From Linanthus parryae (taxonomy: Eukaryota; Streptophyta; Magnoliopsida; Ericales; Polemoniaceae), in assembly GCA_023055425.1 (NCBI GenBank), contig JALGPY010000007.1:19292001-19356000 (forward strand): 64,000 bases of DNA. The letters are read 5' to 3'. Position numbers and translations under genes: made by a program. Positions 1 through 13,667 of this stretch are shown here, one piece after another. The first letter of the stretch is position 1. Every line of letters begins with the position of its first letter. The notes beneath the pieces were generated by a model. It made no database searches and was not told where the DNA came from. It worked only from the letters and a program-made list of their open reading frames with translations.

Positions 1-128
1 CTGTTCATATTCTTCACACTTTCTCTGAAGATACATTTCATGTACCCTAATTTTGTTTTTCTTACTCAAAGCCCTCTTATTCTATTTCTTTTCCCAACTG
101 TTTCTTATACGACTGCTTTATTGTGCAG

Positions 129-3100
129 GACAAGAATCATCGTTTCATGGTCCTGGATTGTCTTCATAGGGTTTTGAGGTTTTACTTAACTGTTCATGGG
201 GATTCCCAGCCACCAAATCGCGTATGGGACTATTTAGACAGTGTTACCTCACAGCTTCTAACCATTCTGAAAAAAGGAATGCTTACTCAAGATGTCCAAC
301 ATGATAAGCTTGTCGAGTTTTGTGTGACAATAGCAGAACATAACCTTGACTTTTCGATGAATCATATGATATTGGAGTTGCTAAAGCAAGATAGTCCTAG
401 TGAAGCGAAGGTTATTGGCCTTCGCGCCTTACTTGCAATTGTTATGTCTCCTTCAGGCCAGCATGTTGGCCTAGAAATGCTTCATGGTGATTATTACAAC
501 TCTTCATGATTCAATATTTATGGTCTCTTAATTTGTCTTTTGGATGTACAGCTGATTTTGGCTTTGATTCATTGCCAGGTCATAACATTGGCCACTACAT
601 TCCAAAAGTAAAGGCTGCAATTGAGATGATTCTAAGGTCTTGTCACAAGATCTATAGTCAGGCTCTGCTTACCTCTTCAAGGACCACAATTGGTAATCTT
701 TCTGAGCTATATGTAGAACCATCGGAATACAACAAGTTTAACCAACATATTCATATGGCTTATGGTGCATGTATATGTTGGAAGGATGAAAATGCTCATT
801 TATCGTCTTCCCTCTGTCTTATTTTATGTGTTCCATGTGACTTTTTCGGGTTAAAGACACTTTCACCCCCTCAATTTTGGTTCAAAGACACTTTCACACC
901 TTCAAGCTGGGGAAATGACACTTTCACCCCTTCAGCGTACCGAATTTCAGGACAGTATACATTAAAGAGAAAACAACTCAATGGTTCCTTTGTTGTAACC
1001 TTCACCTACAACCATGGAGAAGAATCCCTCCTCCTTTAAGAAATCCAACAAAGATAATAGCTCCAGGCACATCATAAATACTGCAATTTTAATAGATTCA
1101 ACATCATAAAGATTAAGTGTGCTATTGAATCAGCTTCAGAGAAACTTCGGTTCCGTATTTTGAGAAGTAAAACTTTCAAATTGAAAAGAGACATGATCAT
1201 CTGTGGTACTACTAGGCAGAACTTTTTTTCTCCTCTAGCAGCACAACACCACCAGACGTTAAAACTACTGTAAAGAAGTTGGGGCAACCTGTAAGAACGT
1301 CTACACCGTCTATCCAAAACTTTGTTGCCCTGTAGTTTTATTTCCCATTTTACTTGATTATGCTAGAATCTCAATGACAAAAAATTGACTAACATAAGTC
1401 GGGGAATGTATTTCTGCCCCGTTTTCTTCAAATAAGAAGAAATTCACGCGGTGTCCTCAACCAGTACTTAACTATATGTAGGATGACTTCGTTTCACCAT
1501 GCCCAATAAAACGAGCTCTTCATTGGGCCCCTGAAGATTGCGTTTGCATATTCCTTCCGTTTTGATTTCCATTAGTAAGAAAGTTTATTTCAGTTTCAGG
1601 CAGTGAAAATCTTTTGGTAAGAATTCAGGCGTGAGAATTCTACCGGCTCAATCTGTCTTTCATCCATGGCTTGGCATATTTTCCCTTTTGTAGCTAAAAT
1701 TTAGTTGCCTGATCACAAGTTCAGCATATGTTAGCATGGATTTGCATTTGAATTTTTTGCTTTTGTTTCTTGAAAACCGAATGGTGATTGAATATGTGCT
1801 TCTCTAGATGCTGTTACTAAGGAGAAGTCCCAGGGATATCTTTTCCGTTCAGTTCTGAAGTGCATACCATATCTGATAGAAGAAGTTGGTCGAAGTGATA
1901 AAATTACTGAAATAATACCTCAACATGGAATAAGTATTGACCCTGGCGTAAGAGAGGAAGCAGTGCAGGTGCTGAATCGGATTGTGAAGTATCTTCCACA
2001 TCGTCGCTTTGCTGTGATGAGAGGAATGGCGAACTTTATCTTGCGGCTCCCTGATGAGTTCCCTCTTCTGATTCAGACGTCGCTGGGACGTTTGTTAGAG
2101 CTTATGCGTTTTTGGAGAGCCTGTTTATCTGAGGATAAGCTAGAATATGATGCCCAAGAGGCAAAGCGTGTGCAGAGGAAAGATGGATTCAGGAAATCTT
2201 CTTTTCATCACCCTGCAGAAGCAATTGAGTTCCGTGCTTCAGAGATAGATGCAGTGGGTCTTATATTCCTTAGCTCTGTAGATAGTCAGATAAGACATAC
2301 AGCATTAGAGCTATTGCGCTGTGTTCGTGCTTTAAGAAATGATATAAGAGAACTTTCATTGCATGAACGACCAGACCTGATGTTGAAGAATGAAGCTGAA
2401 CCAATATTTATTATTGATGTTCTGGAAGAGACTGGGGTGGGTCAAACTTCCATCCTTTTTTGTATTTCTGTAATAGTGAAAAAGTGATAGCGGTTTCCTT
2501 TTATTTTGTTGTTTTATTGTCACAATGATTGAAGCCTATGCATTCTACAGGATGATATTGTTCAGAGCTGTTATTGGGATTCTGGTCGTCCATTTGATTT
2601 GAAGCGTGAATTCGAGACAGTACCGCCTGATGTGACGCTTCAATCAATTTTGATCGAGAGCCCTGATAAGAATAGATGGGCACTCTGTCTTAGTGAACTA
2701 GTCAAATATGCTGCTGAGCTTTGCCCAAGCTCTGTCCAGGAAGCGAAGTAAGCCATTTGAATTTATCTTTTCCAAGCACTGTTTTATTATGGTGCCATCT
2801 TTTTCAGCTGTTCTTGCGTACAAGGAATGCAATTTTTCTTTTGTGCTATGTAACTTATGATCACAGTAAACTAGTAGCTTAAGATATCCATCAGGACTAG
2901 TCTAGGCATAAGAGCTCGTGATGTCAGTTAATAGGTAAGAAATTCAGTATCCTTTCCCACAAAAGAAGGCAAAAGGGCTATGTGAAAAAGTTGATGTTGA
3001 AGCTTAGTGCTGCATTTGAGATAGGAGCTGAACATATTAGCATGTAGTCACCACTAGAGGGCCAGTTGGTAAGTAGTGGTACTAAAAGCATGACTTCGTT

Positions 3101-6100
3101 CTGGCTTGGGCGCCTCGTTCAGCCTTTCAGCCATCCCAGACATTTTCTGAACTCTACATTTGAGATACTTTCAGATAATAGCCAATTGCTCATAGGGGCT
3201 TTATCTTTTATGTGCAGATTGGAGGTCATTCAGCGTCTTGCTCATATTACGCCTGTTGAGTTAGGTGGAAAGGCTTATCAGTCACAGGATGCAGATAATA
3301 AACTAGATCAATGGCTCATGTATGCTATGTTTGCATGCTCCTGCCCACCAGATAGTAGAGAAGTGGGTGGCTTTGCTGGAACGAAGAGTCTTTTCCAGCT
3401 TATTTTTCCTTCCCTCAAATCCGGTTCCGAAGCACACATTGTAAGTAAAAGCTGGAAGAAAGAGTCTTTTCCAGCTTGTTTTCTGTGTCTCACTATCTAG
3501 TTTATAGCAATTAGGATTCTATTTTTGAAGTTCTTGGAGAAGCAGTAAATTCTACTCCAAAATTTTTCTGTGGAAAGCATGTTATTTATTTTTTCCGGGT
3601 TGAGATATTCTGATGGTATATAGCACGGAACACATTAGGGACAGAAAGATGCATATCTGCTCTGAGAACATTTGACCACTAGACAACCACCTTTTGCTTG
3701 GTTTTCTGTTTTTGTTTCTAGAACTTTCGCTCTATATGTTCACTAGATTCTACGTCTCTTAACTCATGTTTTGCAAGTCAGCCAACTTGATTTTCTTTCT
3801 TTCAGCATGCAGCAACAATGGCTCTTGGCCACTCACATCTTGAGGTGTGTGAACTCATGTTTAGCGAGCTTACAGCTTTCATCGATGAAGTCTCGACTGA
3901 AACTGAAGGAAAACCGAAATGGAAGGTACCACGGATTAAACTGTCATGTTTGGTTTTATGCTATGTACTTCCCTTTACTATCTTTCTTCGTTTCTACCTA
4001 TCTCCCTCTTGTTTATATGCAGTCATTTGAGGCCTAGGATAATCAACAACCATCACTGATTTGCTCTCGCACTTTTTTTCTGAGTGAGAAGAAAAATGAG
4101 AGTTATGAGGGATTTTAATGTTGTGCAAAAGATCTACTGTCTCAGTCTTTGGCATAATGCCAACGAATTTGCAGTCCGTCCCCATTAACCACTCGGGCAT
4201 CAACCTAGGAAGAACAAATTTTCTCGGAGTTAAAATATCCTATAGCTTCCACTCAGGTTAATGTAAAACTGGAACGTTCTATCAATGAGTCATGTCTATT
4301 CACACTGCTGAAAGAATGGAAGCAGAACCAACTATAAGTGAGGTAGGAGTTGTATGCAACAATGCTAAATGAAAAAAAGTTCTTAGTTAGGTTAAAGGGT
4401 TTTGTTCCCTCTTTACATTGGCTAGCATGGTGATGTGCTAAGATAGCCTCAGAACATGTTCTGTTAGATGAATCCTATATGGTGTATATGTATTTGCATG
4501 AAAGAATATGTAGTCTTCACTTGAAATGACTGCGAAAGATGGGTACCATTTACTTTATATGATAAATGAAGGTACACTTTTTTTGCTGCTTATGTTCTCT
4601 TTCATAGTTAAGAAGCCATTTTCTCTAGATTTTGGTAAATTGAACTTACGAAGTATGTCAATGTTATGTCTGTATAGAGCCAGAAGGCCCGTCGTGAAGA
4701 ACTCCGTATCAACATTGCAAATGTATACCGTACAGTTGCTGAGAATATCTGGCCAGGCATGATAGGCCGTAAATCAGTTTTCCGCGTCCATTATCTCAAG
4801 TTCATTGAAGAAACAACCAAACAAATATTGTCGTCCCCTGTGGAGAGTTTCCAAGAAATGCAGCCTCTTCGTTACGCACTGGCTTCTGTTCTAAGATCAT
4901 TAGCTCCTGATCTTGTTGAGTCAAAATCAGAGAAATTCGACTTGAGAACAAGAAAGCGACTGTTTGATCTTCTTTTCTCATGGTGTGATGACACTGGCAG
5001 TTCTTGGAGTCAGGATGGTGTCAGCGACTACCGACGTGAAGTTGAACGCTATAAATCTTCTCTGAATGCTCGATCGAAGGATTCTATTGATAAACTTACT
5101 TTTGATAAAGAGATCAATGAACAAATTGAGGCAATTCAGTGGGCTTCCGTCAATGCCATGGCTTCACTGTTATATGGCCCCTGTTTTGATGATAATGCAA
5201 GAAAAATGAGTGGCAGAGTGATATCATGGATTAATAGTTTGTTTATTGAGCCTGCTCCCAGGGCTCCATTCGGTTATTCTCCCGCAGATCCTAGAACCCC
5301 ATCATACACCAAGTTTGCAGGAGATGGTGGGCGAGGAGCTGCTGGGCGTGATAGGCACAGGGGTGGCCACCTCCGCGTCTTCCTTGCCAAAATGGCTCTA
5401 AAGAATCTTCTTCTTACAAATTTGGACCTGTTTCCTGCATGCATTGATCAGGTACATGTTCCACTTTAAGCATGCTATATTTACATGCAGCCTTGCGGGA
5501 TATTTGACGTACCATTCCAACAATTTCCTTGCTGAACTGCACAAGTGATGATTGGATCATGACGTTCATAAATTAATGGTGTTTTCCCAAAATTGAGATG
5601 TTTGATTAAGAAAGCATTGTGTTGTCCTCCTCTTTCATGTTTTTGATAGTTCTTGCTCAAATCATGTGCGTATAATTGCAATCCAACCTCAATGCTAAAT
5701 AGATGAAGCAGTTTCAAAGAGTATGACCCTTTTGCTGGAGTATGTTCTAGTCAATTTTGGTCTAGATGATTATATAAAAATACACATGTTTTATAACCTA
5801 TACATGCGAATGATTTATAATACTTTTCTTTTTATCTGTTTGCCAGTGTTACTATTCCGATGCTGCAATTGCTGATGGCTACTTTAGTGTCCTTGCTGAA
5901 GTGTACATGCGTCAGGAAATACCAAAATGTGAAATTCAGAGATTGCTGAGCCTGATCCTGTACAAGGTGGTAGACCCATCTAGACAAATACGTGACGATG
6001 CCCTTCAGATGCTTGAGACACTTTCTTTCCGTGAGTGGGCTGAAGATGGTATTGAGGGTTCTGGAAATTACAGAGCTGCTGTTGTTGGAAATCTTCCTGA

Positions 6101-8915
6101 TTCCTACCAACAGTTCCAGTACAAACTCTCTTGCAAGCTTGCGAAAGATCATCCTGAGCTGAGTCAGCTCCTCTGTGAAGAGATCATGCAGAGACAACTT
6201 GATGCTGTTGACATAATTGCCCAGCACCAGGTTCTAACATGCATGGCTCCATGGATTGAGAACCTCAATTTCTGGAAACTGAAGGACTCTGGTTGGAGTG
6301 AGAGATTGTTGAAAAGTCTTTACTATGTAACATGGCGACATGGTGACCAATTCCCTGATGAAATCGAGAAGTTGTGGAGTACAATTGCTAGTAAAGCTAG
6401 GAACATAAGCCCTGTTCTTGATTTCTTGATAACCAAAGGTATCGAAGATTGCGACTCTAATGCATCTGCTGAAATTAGTGGTGCATTTGCCACATATTTT
6501 TCAGTAGCTAAGCGGGTGAGTTTATATTTGGCTAGAATTTGCCCACAGCGCACTATTGATCACTTGGTTTACCAACTAGCTCAGAGGATGCTCGAGGATA
6601 GTGTTGAACCACTAAGGCCTGGCCCGAATAAGTTTGATGGCAATGGGAATTTTGTGCTGGAATTTTCTCAAGGGCCTGCAGTTGCCCAAGCTGTTTCTCT
6701 GGGGGATGGTCAGCCTCATATGTCACCATTACTAGTGCGGGGGTCTATTGATGGCCCACTGAGGAATGCCAGTGGAAGCTTAAGCTGGAGAACTGGAGCA
6801 GTGGGAGGAAGAAGTGCCTCAGGCCCATTAAGTGCCATGGCCCCCGAAATGAACATTGTTCCTGTCAGTGCTGGAAGGTCAGGCCAGCTCCTTCCTGCAA
6901 TGGTTAACATGTCAGGACCATTACTGGGTGTCCGTAGTTCAACTGGAAGCTTGCGAAGCCGTCATGTTTCTAGGGACAGCGGGGACTATCTCATCGACAC
7001 TCCAAGTGAAGATGGTTTACATTCTGTGGCAGGAATGCACGGGGTTAATGCGAAAGAACTTCAGTCAGCCTTACAAGGACATCAGCAACACTCTTTAACG
7101 CATGCAGACATAGCATTGATTCTACTCGCAGAAATCGCTTATGAGAATGACGAGGATTTCAGAGAGCACTTGCCTTTGCTATTTCACGTCACTTTTGTGT
7201 CCATGGATAGTTCAGAAGACATTGTGCTCGAGCACTGCCAACATCTACTTGTTAATCTGTTATATTCACTGGCAGGCAGACACTTGGAGTTGTATGAGGT
7301 TGAAAACTGTGACGGAGAAAACAAGCAACAGGTTGTGAGTCTGATAAAGTATGTGAAGTCCAAGCGAGGAAGCATGATGTGGGAGAACGAGGACCCTACA
7401 GTAGTAAGACCTAATCTTCCAAGTGCCGCTCTGCTCTCTGCCCTAGTTCAAAGTATGGTGGATGCTATCTTTTTCCAGGGAGACCTCAGAGAAACTTGGG
7501 GCACAGAAGCACTTAAATGGGCAATGGAGTGTACATCAAGACATCTAGCATGCCGTTCACATCAGATTTACCGTGCATTGAGGCCCCACGTTACCACTGA
7601 TGCCAGCGTTTCACTTCTTCGTTGCCTCCACAGGTGCTTGGGGAACCCAATACCTCCAGTGCTGGGCTTCATTATGGAAATTCTCTTGACTTTACAAGTA
7701 ATGGTGGAGAATATGGAGCCTGAAAAAGTGCTACTCTATCCCCAGCTTTTCTGGGGGTGTGTAGCAATGATGCACACAGACTTTGTTCATGTTTACTGCC
7801 AAGTGCTCGAACTTTTCTGTCGCGTGATTGACCGGTTATCGTTCCGCGACCGGACGACGGAAAACGTACTCCTCTCCAGCATGCCTCGTGATGAGCTCGA
7901 TACTAATGGTCCGGACAGTGCTGAATTTCAACGGATGGAATCAAGAAATGCTTATGAATCATCACCAGCTATTGGAAAAGTTCCACCTTTCGAAGGAGTG
8001 CAGCCTCTTGTGCTAAAAGGTCTGATGTCCTCAGTTAGTCATGGCGTTTCCATTGAGGTTCTCTCACGCATCACAGTCCACTCTTGCGATTCAATATTTG
8101 GGGACACAGAGACGCGACTCTTGATGCACATCACAGGTTTGCTCCCTTGGCTGTGCTTGCAACTTAGCAATGATGCAGCAGGACAAAGTTCGCCTCTCCA
8201 ACTCCAATACCAAAAGGCTCGCTCCGTGGCAGCCAATCTGTCAATTTGGTGTAGGGCGAAATCGCTGGATGAACTAGCAACCGTCTTTTTGGCATATTCG
8301 CATAGTGAAATCCGGAGTATCGATAACCTACTCGCGTGTGTTTCGCCTTTACTATGCAACGAGTGGTTCCCAAAGCACTCTGCGCTTGCCTTTGGGCATC
8401 TCCTGAAGCTTTTGGAGAGAGGACCAGTGGAATATCAGCGGGTGATACTCCTCATGCTGAAGGCACTGCTTCAGCATACACCAATGGATGCTGCTCAGAG
8501 CCCCCATATGTATGCCATTGTCTCTCAGCTAGTTGAGAGTACTTTATGCTGGGAAGCACTTAGTGTCTTGGAAGCACTTTTGCAAAGTTGCAGTTCTTTG
8601 CCTGGCTCTCACCCACACGAAGGAGGTTTTACAGAGAACGGGTTTGGCGGATTAGAGGAGAAGCTGCTTGCTCCTCAGGCTTCGTTCAAAGCTAGAAGCG
8701 GACCCTTACAGTTTGCAATGGCTTCTGCATTTGGAGGAAGTGCAGGACCTGTTGGACAAGGCGGCGGTGCACATGATACAGGGTTGTCTGCTAGAGAATT
8801 AGCTTTACAGAACACCAGATTGATCCTTGGACGCGTGCTTGATAGTTGCGCGCTTGGAAGGAGGAGAGATTATAGAAGGTTGGTACCTTTTGTAACAACT
8901 ATTGTAAACCAATAG
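129..8915 (+). CDS. Furry / MOR2-PAG1-type cell morphogenesis protein (3' part of gene)
   Basis: The gene encodes a giant ARM/HEAT-repeat scaffold of the Furry family. In fungi and animals this family works with NDR kinases in polarised growth and morphogenesis; the role in plants is less clear. Eight exons are read from conserved protein matches and GT-AG borders: 129-486, 579-692, 1808-2436, 2551-2747, 3218-3440, 3806-3925, 4678-5451 and 5847-8915. All phases join without a break and give 1827 residues to the TAG stop. The protein is almost colinear with the Arabidopsis homologue of about 2150 residues, as I recall it, so roughly 330 N-terminal residues lie left of the window. The last exon alone codes for about 1020 residues, covering the middle and C-terminal MOR2-PAG1 regions and ending in a conserved arginine-rich tail ([15 protein letters not shown]). 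The introns hold transposon scraps but the coding sequence looks intact. Identification is very secure; exact exon ends are inferred. Confidence 0.95.
851..960. repeat. repeat fragment with GACACTTTCAC motifs in a Furry intron
   Basis: This lies inside the 1.1-kb intron 693-1807. It contains three short near-repeats of the type GACACTTTCACMCCTTC. The same motif recurs at 9412-9434, 15762-15824 and 37151-37190, so this is a scrap of a dispersed family. Its terminal structure is not visible here. I assign it to repeats rather than to an exon because the flanking exons join in phase without it. Confidence 0.5.
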
Positions 8916-9434
8916 CGTCTGTCTCTCTGTGACGTGGAAAAGTAAGTATTAGGGTTCCTGTAAATAGGTAACCATTGTTTTGATCGGTATGTTGTATATT
9001 GTAGAAGTTGTAGTTGGGACTGTTCTAGAGCTTGGAGTAATATAATTTCTCCCAACATTTCTGTATGCTGGTAAATGCAACTGTATCATGATTCTCTTCA
9101 TCTCAAAATTAAGTTATGAATCGATTTTCTTGGCAATCTTCTTTGTTGAGGTAGATTTTCTTGGAAACTCTGTTGAATGAAATGCTCGCCATGATTCATT
9201 TTTTACCACCTCCAGTATTTAAATGTGTGGCGTAATTTTTCCAGCTCGATTCGATAGCATTGTGCAGCTAGCATATCTTGGGAGAGTGATCATCGTTTAC
9301 ATTCTATCAGTTTAGTAAAATGTCTGGAGTGAGCTTTGATCTCACTCTTTATCATCATCAGTTAGTCACCATAATTTATGTTTTCTTCAGATCCATTTCA
9401 GAGGGGTAAAAGACACTCCCCCAACTCCTCGGAG
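8916..9434 (+). other. Furry-like gene 3'UTR and downstream spacer
   Basis: AT-rich sequence follows the stop codon. AATAATATAATT-like stretches near 9030-9050 are candidate polyadenylation signals. From about 9404 a dispersed repeat begins (GGGGTAAAAGACACT) and is cut at 9435 by the poly-T end of a LINE. No other gene is seen. Confidence 0.5.
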
Positions 9435-9612
9435 TTTTTTTTTTTTTTTTTTTTGTTTTTTTTAACCAAAATATATTAAAAAACCGCTAGCTTCCCAAAT
9501 TACATTTGTCCTTTCTAATTTCAGAAAAGAAAGAAACATCAAGTCTAAAAAAATTATCTAACTTAGCTAGTTTCACTATCTCATCTGCTGCAGCATTCTT
9601 ACCTCTTGGAAT

Positions 9613-12600
9613 TCAGAAGACCTTTGCATTTAGATATTGTAGGCTTGTTTGAATGTCTTCAAGAATACCTGCAATTCTCCAAACCCCTCTTCTTGCAATA
9701 ACTGCTTGCACTACTTCTCTACTATCACTTTCAAAGCAGATATTTGTCCCTCTCCATTTCTGGCATTTCCAGACGGCTAATCTCAAAGCCAGAGCTTCAC
9801 TAATCATAGCAGATTGAGCAACTTCCCTTTCCCAATCCCAATCAACAACATCACCTGAAGAACTCTAACAATTCAGCTTAGATGAGCTGTCTTTGTAACT
9901 TCATTCCATCCAGCATCTGAATTACACTTTAGACTACCAGATTCAGGAGCTTTCCAATAGCTGACATCTTTCTTTGCTTGTTGCAAAGCATAACTTTTGA
10001 CTTCCTCTTCTGAACGTATAGAAGTGTTTGTCATCAGAAATTCACCCCATCTTCTATTACAACTATCAACAACCTGTGTAGGATTTGGGTGGCCTCTTTC
10101 ATACCCAACTTTGCATCTAACTTTCCATATAAGCCAGCAGCACATTACACTTCTCCAAACCCATTCAATTGGCAACTCATTTTCTTCCACTTTAGTAACA
10201 ATCTCAAAAAGCCATCTTCTAACACTCCCAATTTTTGAACACATCTCCGGGGTTAGTAGCCCCATTGTGAACCATATTGGGGTAGTCCAAGGACATTGAA
10301 AAAGGCTATGTTCAATGGTTTCAACACCATCTCCACAAATTACACAGATATCTGATGTTGAGCACTTTCTAGACATCAATTGTTTCTGGGTTGCCAAAGC
10401 TTCAAAACTAATTTTCCACCAAAAATGAGACCACTTTGGTGGTAATCTGGGGTTCCACACATGTTTCCAATATTCCTTAGAAAAATAAAGAGAAGAGGAG
10501 GCTTTGTTCACCTGATTATCCAGAGAACAACTCTGATCCATAGCAGCCACTCTAGTCCCAGATTTAACTGTGAACTCTCCCTTCCTTTCATGAGGCCAAA
10601 CTACAATATCTCCCACATCATGCCAAGTAATGGGAGTTGAAAGGATGGCTTCACATTCTTTAGGGGTGAACAAATTCTTTATCAAAGACACCTTCCATCT
10701 CCTTGTATTCTTATTAATCAAATCTGTCACTTTAAGATCTTCACTAATTCTAGTATTTGGAGAGATAAGTTCACCTTCAAGAGCAGAGACCCACTCATCT
10801 TTAAGCACATTAATTTTCTTTCCATCACCTATAACCCAGATCACATGTTTCTGTTGCAATTTCCTTCCTTCAATCAAACTACTCCAAATCCAAGATGGAT
10901 TGTGACCTTTACCAACTTTCCAAAATGAGCTTTTGGGGAAGTGTTTGGCTTTCAGAACTTTAGCAAGCAAGGAGTTGGGGCTTTTCTCCACTCTCCAACA
11001 CTGCTTAGCTAACAGAGAGATATTGAAACTCCTCACATGTCTAAAACCAATAACACCTTCACTCTTAGGTTTAGCCACTTTTTCCCACTTTACCCAATGT
11101 AATTTTCTGTCACTGGGACCTGCACCCCACCAGAACTTCCTAATCAACTGGGAAATTTTGTTGCACACATTCTTGGGAAACATTAAACAAGACATCACAT
11201 AGCTAGGAACTGCATATGCTATGGCTTTTAAAATCACTTCCCTCCCAGCAGCAGACATATTTATTTTTTTTCCAACCTTGCAGCAGTTCTATAATTTTAT
11301 CCAAAATGAAATTCAGAGCTTCCTTTTTAGACTTACCCCAGAAAATAGGAATTCCTAGATACTTCAACTTTTTATCCAATGCAGGAATAGAGCATTGATC
11401 AGTGATCTCTTTAATAACTTCCTTTCTAGTGTTTGGAGAGAAAAGAATTCCAGACTTGTTTATATTGATTTCCATTCCAAAAGCCTCACTAAACATTTTC
11501 ATAATCTCCAGAAACCTGCTGATATCTTCCTTCTTAGCTTCCATAAAGATTAGAGAAACATCTGCAAAGAAAAGATGATTTATCCATAGTTTTTGTTTAG
11601 AAATAGCCACACCTTTAAGAATTCCTCCCTTCATTGCTTCCTTCAGATTTAGGGATAGAACTTCCATAATGATTACAAAAAGATAAGAGGAAATGGGATC
11701 CCCCAGTCTAACACCTCTCTGAGGTTTAAAGTAATCTCCCACATTTCCATTGATCTTTATACTAGTTGTAACAGTACTGACACATGTCATGATCAAGGAA
11801 ACCCATCTCTTATCAAAACCAAGCTTTAACATAACTTCTTCTAGGAAATCCCACTCTAATCTGTCATAAGCCTTGTTGAGATCTAACTTTAAAGCAAAAC
11901 ACCCCTTCTTACCAGTCTTCTTATGAGCTATGTAGTGAAAATACTCCTGAGCAATTATCACATTGTCCTGAATTAGCCTTCCAGGGACAAAAGCAGATTG
12001 TTCTTGAGAGATTACTTTGGGAAGAACTTCTTTCAACCTGTTAGCTAAGATCTTTGCAATCACTTTATATAAGAAAGTGCAGAGTGCTATAGGTCTAAAT
12101 TGAGCTACTGTTTCTGGATGTTGGACTTTTGGAATCACAGAAATAACTGTCTTGTTGATGCTTCTTTTCAAATCCCCTTGTTCAAAGAAATTTTTAACTG
12201 CCTCCACCACTTCTACTTTGATGATGTCCCAATTACTCTGATAGAATACTCCAGTAAGCCCATCAAATCCAGTAGCTTTCCATGGATCAAAGCTGAAAAC
12301 AACCTTCTTCACTTCCTCAGCAGTAGGAGTCTTCAACAAAGACATATTTTCCTCTTCAGAAATCAGTTTCTTCACCACTGCAATGCACTTCTCCCAATCT
12401 CTTGTCCCTTTTGAGGTAAATAGTGTAGTATATAAATCTTGAAAGGACATAGAAATTTCCCTTTCTCCTTCCTCCCAAGTACCATCTTCTTTTTTTAGTA
12501 TATTAATTCTTTTTATGTGTCTTCTTTGAATAGTAGATAAGTAGAAAAATTTTGTATTCCTGCCTCCTGCTTTAAGATAACTGATTCTGGAATTCTGTCT

Positions 12601-13530
12601 CCAATAGACTTCTTCTTTACTCCAAGCAATTCTAAGCTGAGAAAGCAAATCTTCTTGTAATTTCTAATTTGACTCTGAAGGATCCTGCATTTGAATTTGG
12701 AGCAGATCATGTTCCAGATTACTGATTTGTTGCTTAAAGTTGACCACATTGTCTTTCTTCCATTTTTTTAGAGCTCCTATACAACCATGCAATTTCTTTA
12801 CTATCTTTTGCATACCTGACCCAGTAATGTTAGTACTCCAGCTTTCCTGAATGCTTTTTTTGCAACTCTCCATGTCTTTCCAATTAGCATCAAAATAGAA
12901 ACTGAGAATCTTCTTTAAAACAACAGGATCTGTGTTGAGCAACATAGGAGAATGATCAGAACCTACAATAGGTTCTCTTGTAATTGAAGTTCTTGAATTC
13001 TGACTTCCCCATTCAGAACTGTAAAAGACCCTATCCAGCAGCTCTCTAACTTCAAAACCTTCCCTTTTGTTAGACCATGAATAGCTCAAACCTTGAGAGT
13101 CCAACTCCATTAAGCCACATTTTGAGATGAAGCTATTAAATCTCCTCATTCTCCAAGGGTGAACTTACACTCCTCCCCATTTATCTTCTGCCTTGAAGAT
13201 ATCATTACAATCTCCAATTAAAAACCAAGGAGCTGAAAAAGAAGCAACCAAAGTTTTTAACTCTACCCAAAACTTACCTCTTTCTTTACAATTTGATGGA
13301 GCATAAATAAAAACCCAGACCTCCCAAGTATCTTGTTTCACTTCAATTCTAGCCACAATAACATTCTTAGGATTCCAGATTACTTCCAGATTCACACCAT
13401 CCAACCACCACAGAACTAGACCCCCTGCAGTATTTATAGGGTCTACAACAAAAGTATTTGGAATTCTCAACCTCCTTTGGACATTATTCACAACTCTTTT
13501 TTTATTTTTTGTTTCAGAAATAAACATCAC
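9613..13530 (-). pseudogene. LINE ORF2: endonuclease, reverse transcriptase, zf-RVT, RNase H, broken
   Basis: In order on the minus strand: AP-type endonuclease pieces at 13530-13165 (FLIGDCNDIF) and 13149-12664 (ends near VGSDHSP); reverse transcriptase at 12648-11203 (CFALKLDLNKAYDRLEW, then the QRGVRLGDPISSYLF region); zf-RVT and linker at 11258-9873 (C-x2-C at CVICGDGVETIEHSLFQCPW); and an RNase H piece at 9807-9613. The family copies element RNA into DNA at the nicked target. The catalytic box reads FFADV where FFADD is expected, so the second metal-binding aspartate is lost. Several stops and frameshifts separate the domains. The copy cannot be active by itself. Confidence 0.9.
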
Positions 13531-13667
13531 TAGGAAGATGGGTTGTGACCAACCCTTTTAATCTCTGAAATGTGAGGGTACTCCCCAAATCCTGCACATT
13601 CCAGCTTAACACTAACATTTGTCTTGTGGCTGCTTAAGGTCAGCCACCACAACCTTTTGAGAGGTCT

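Noticed and set aside
506..1039. long ORF in the second exon region of the Furry gene
   Set aside because: Only 579-692 matches the family; the rest is intron with a dispersed repeat.
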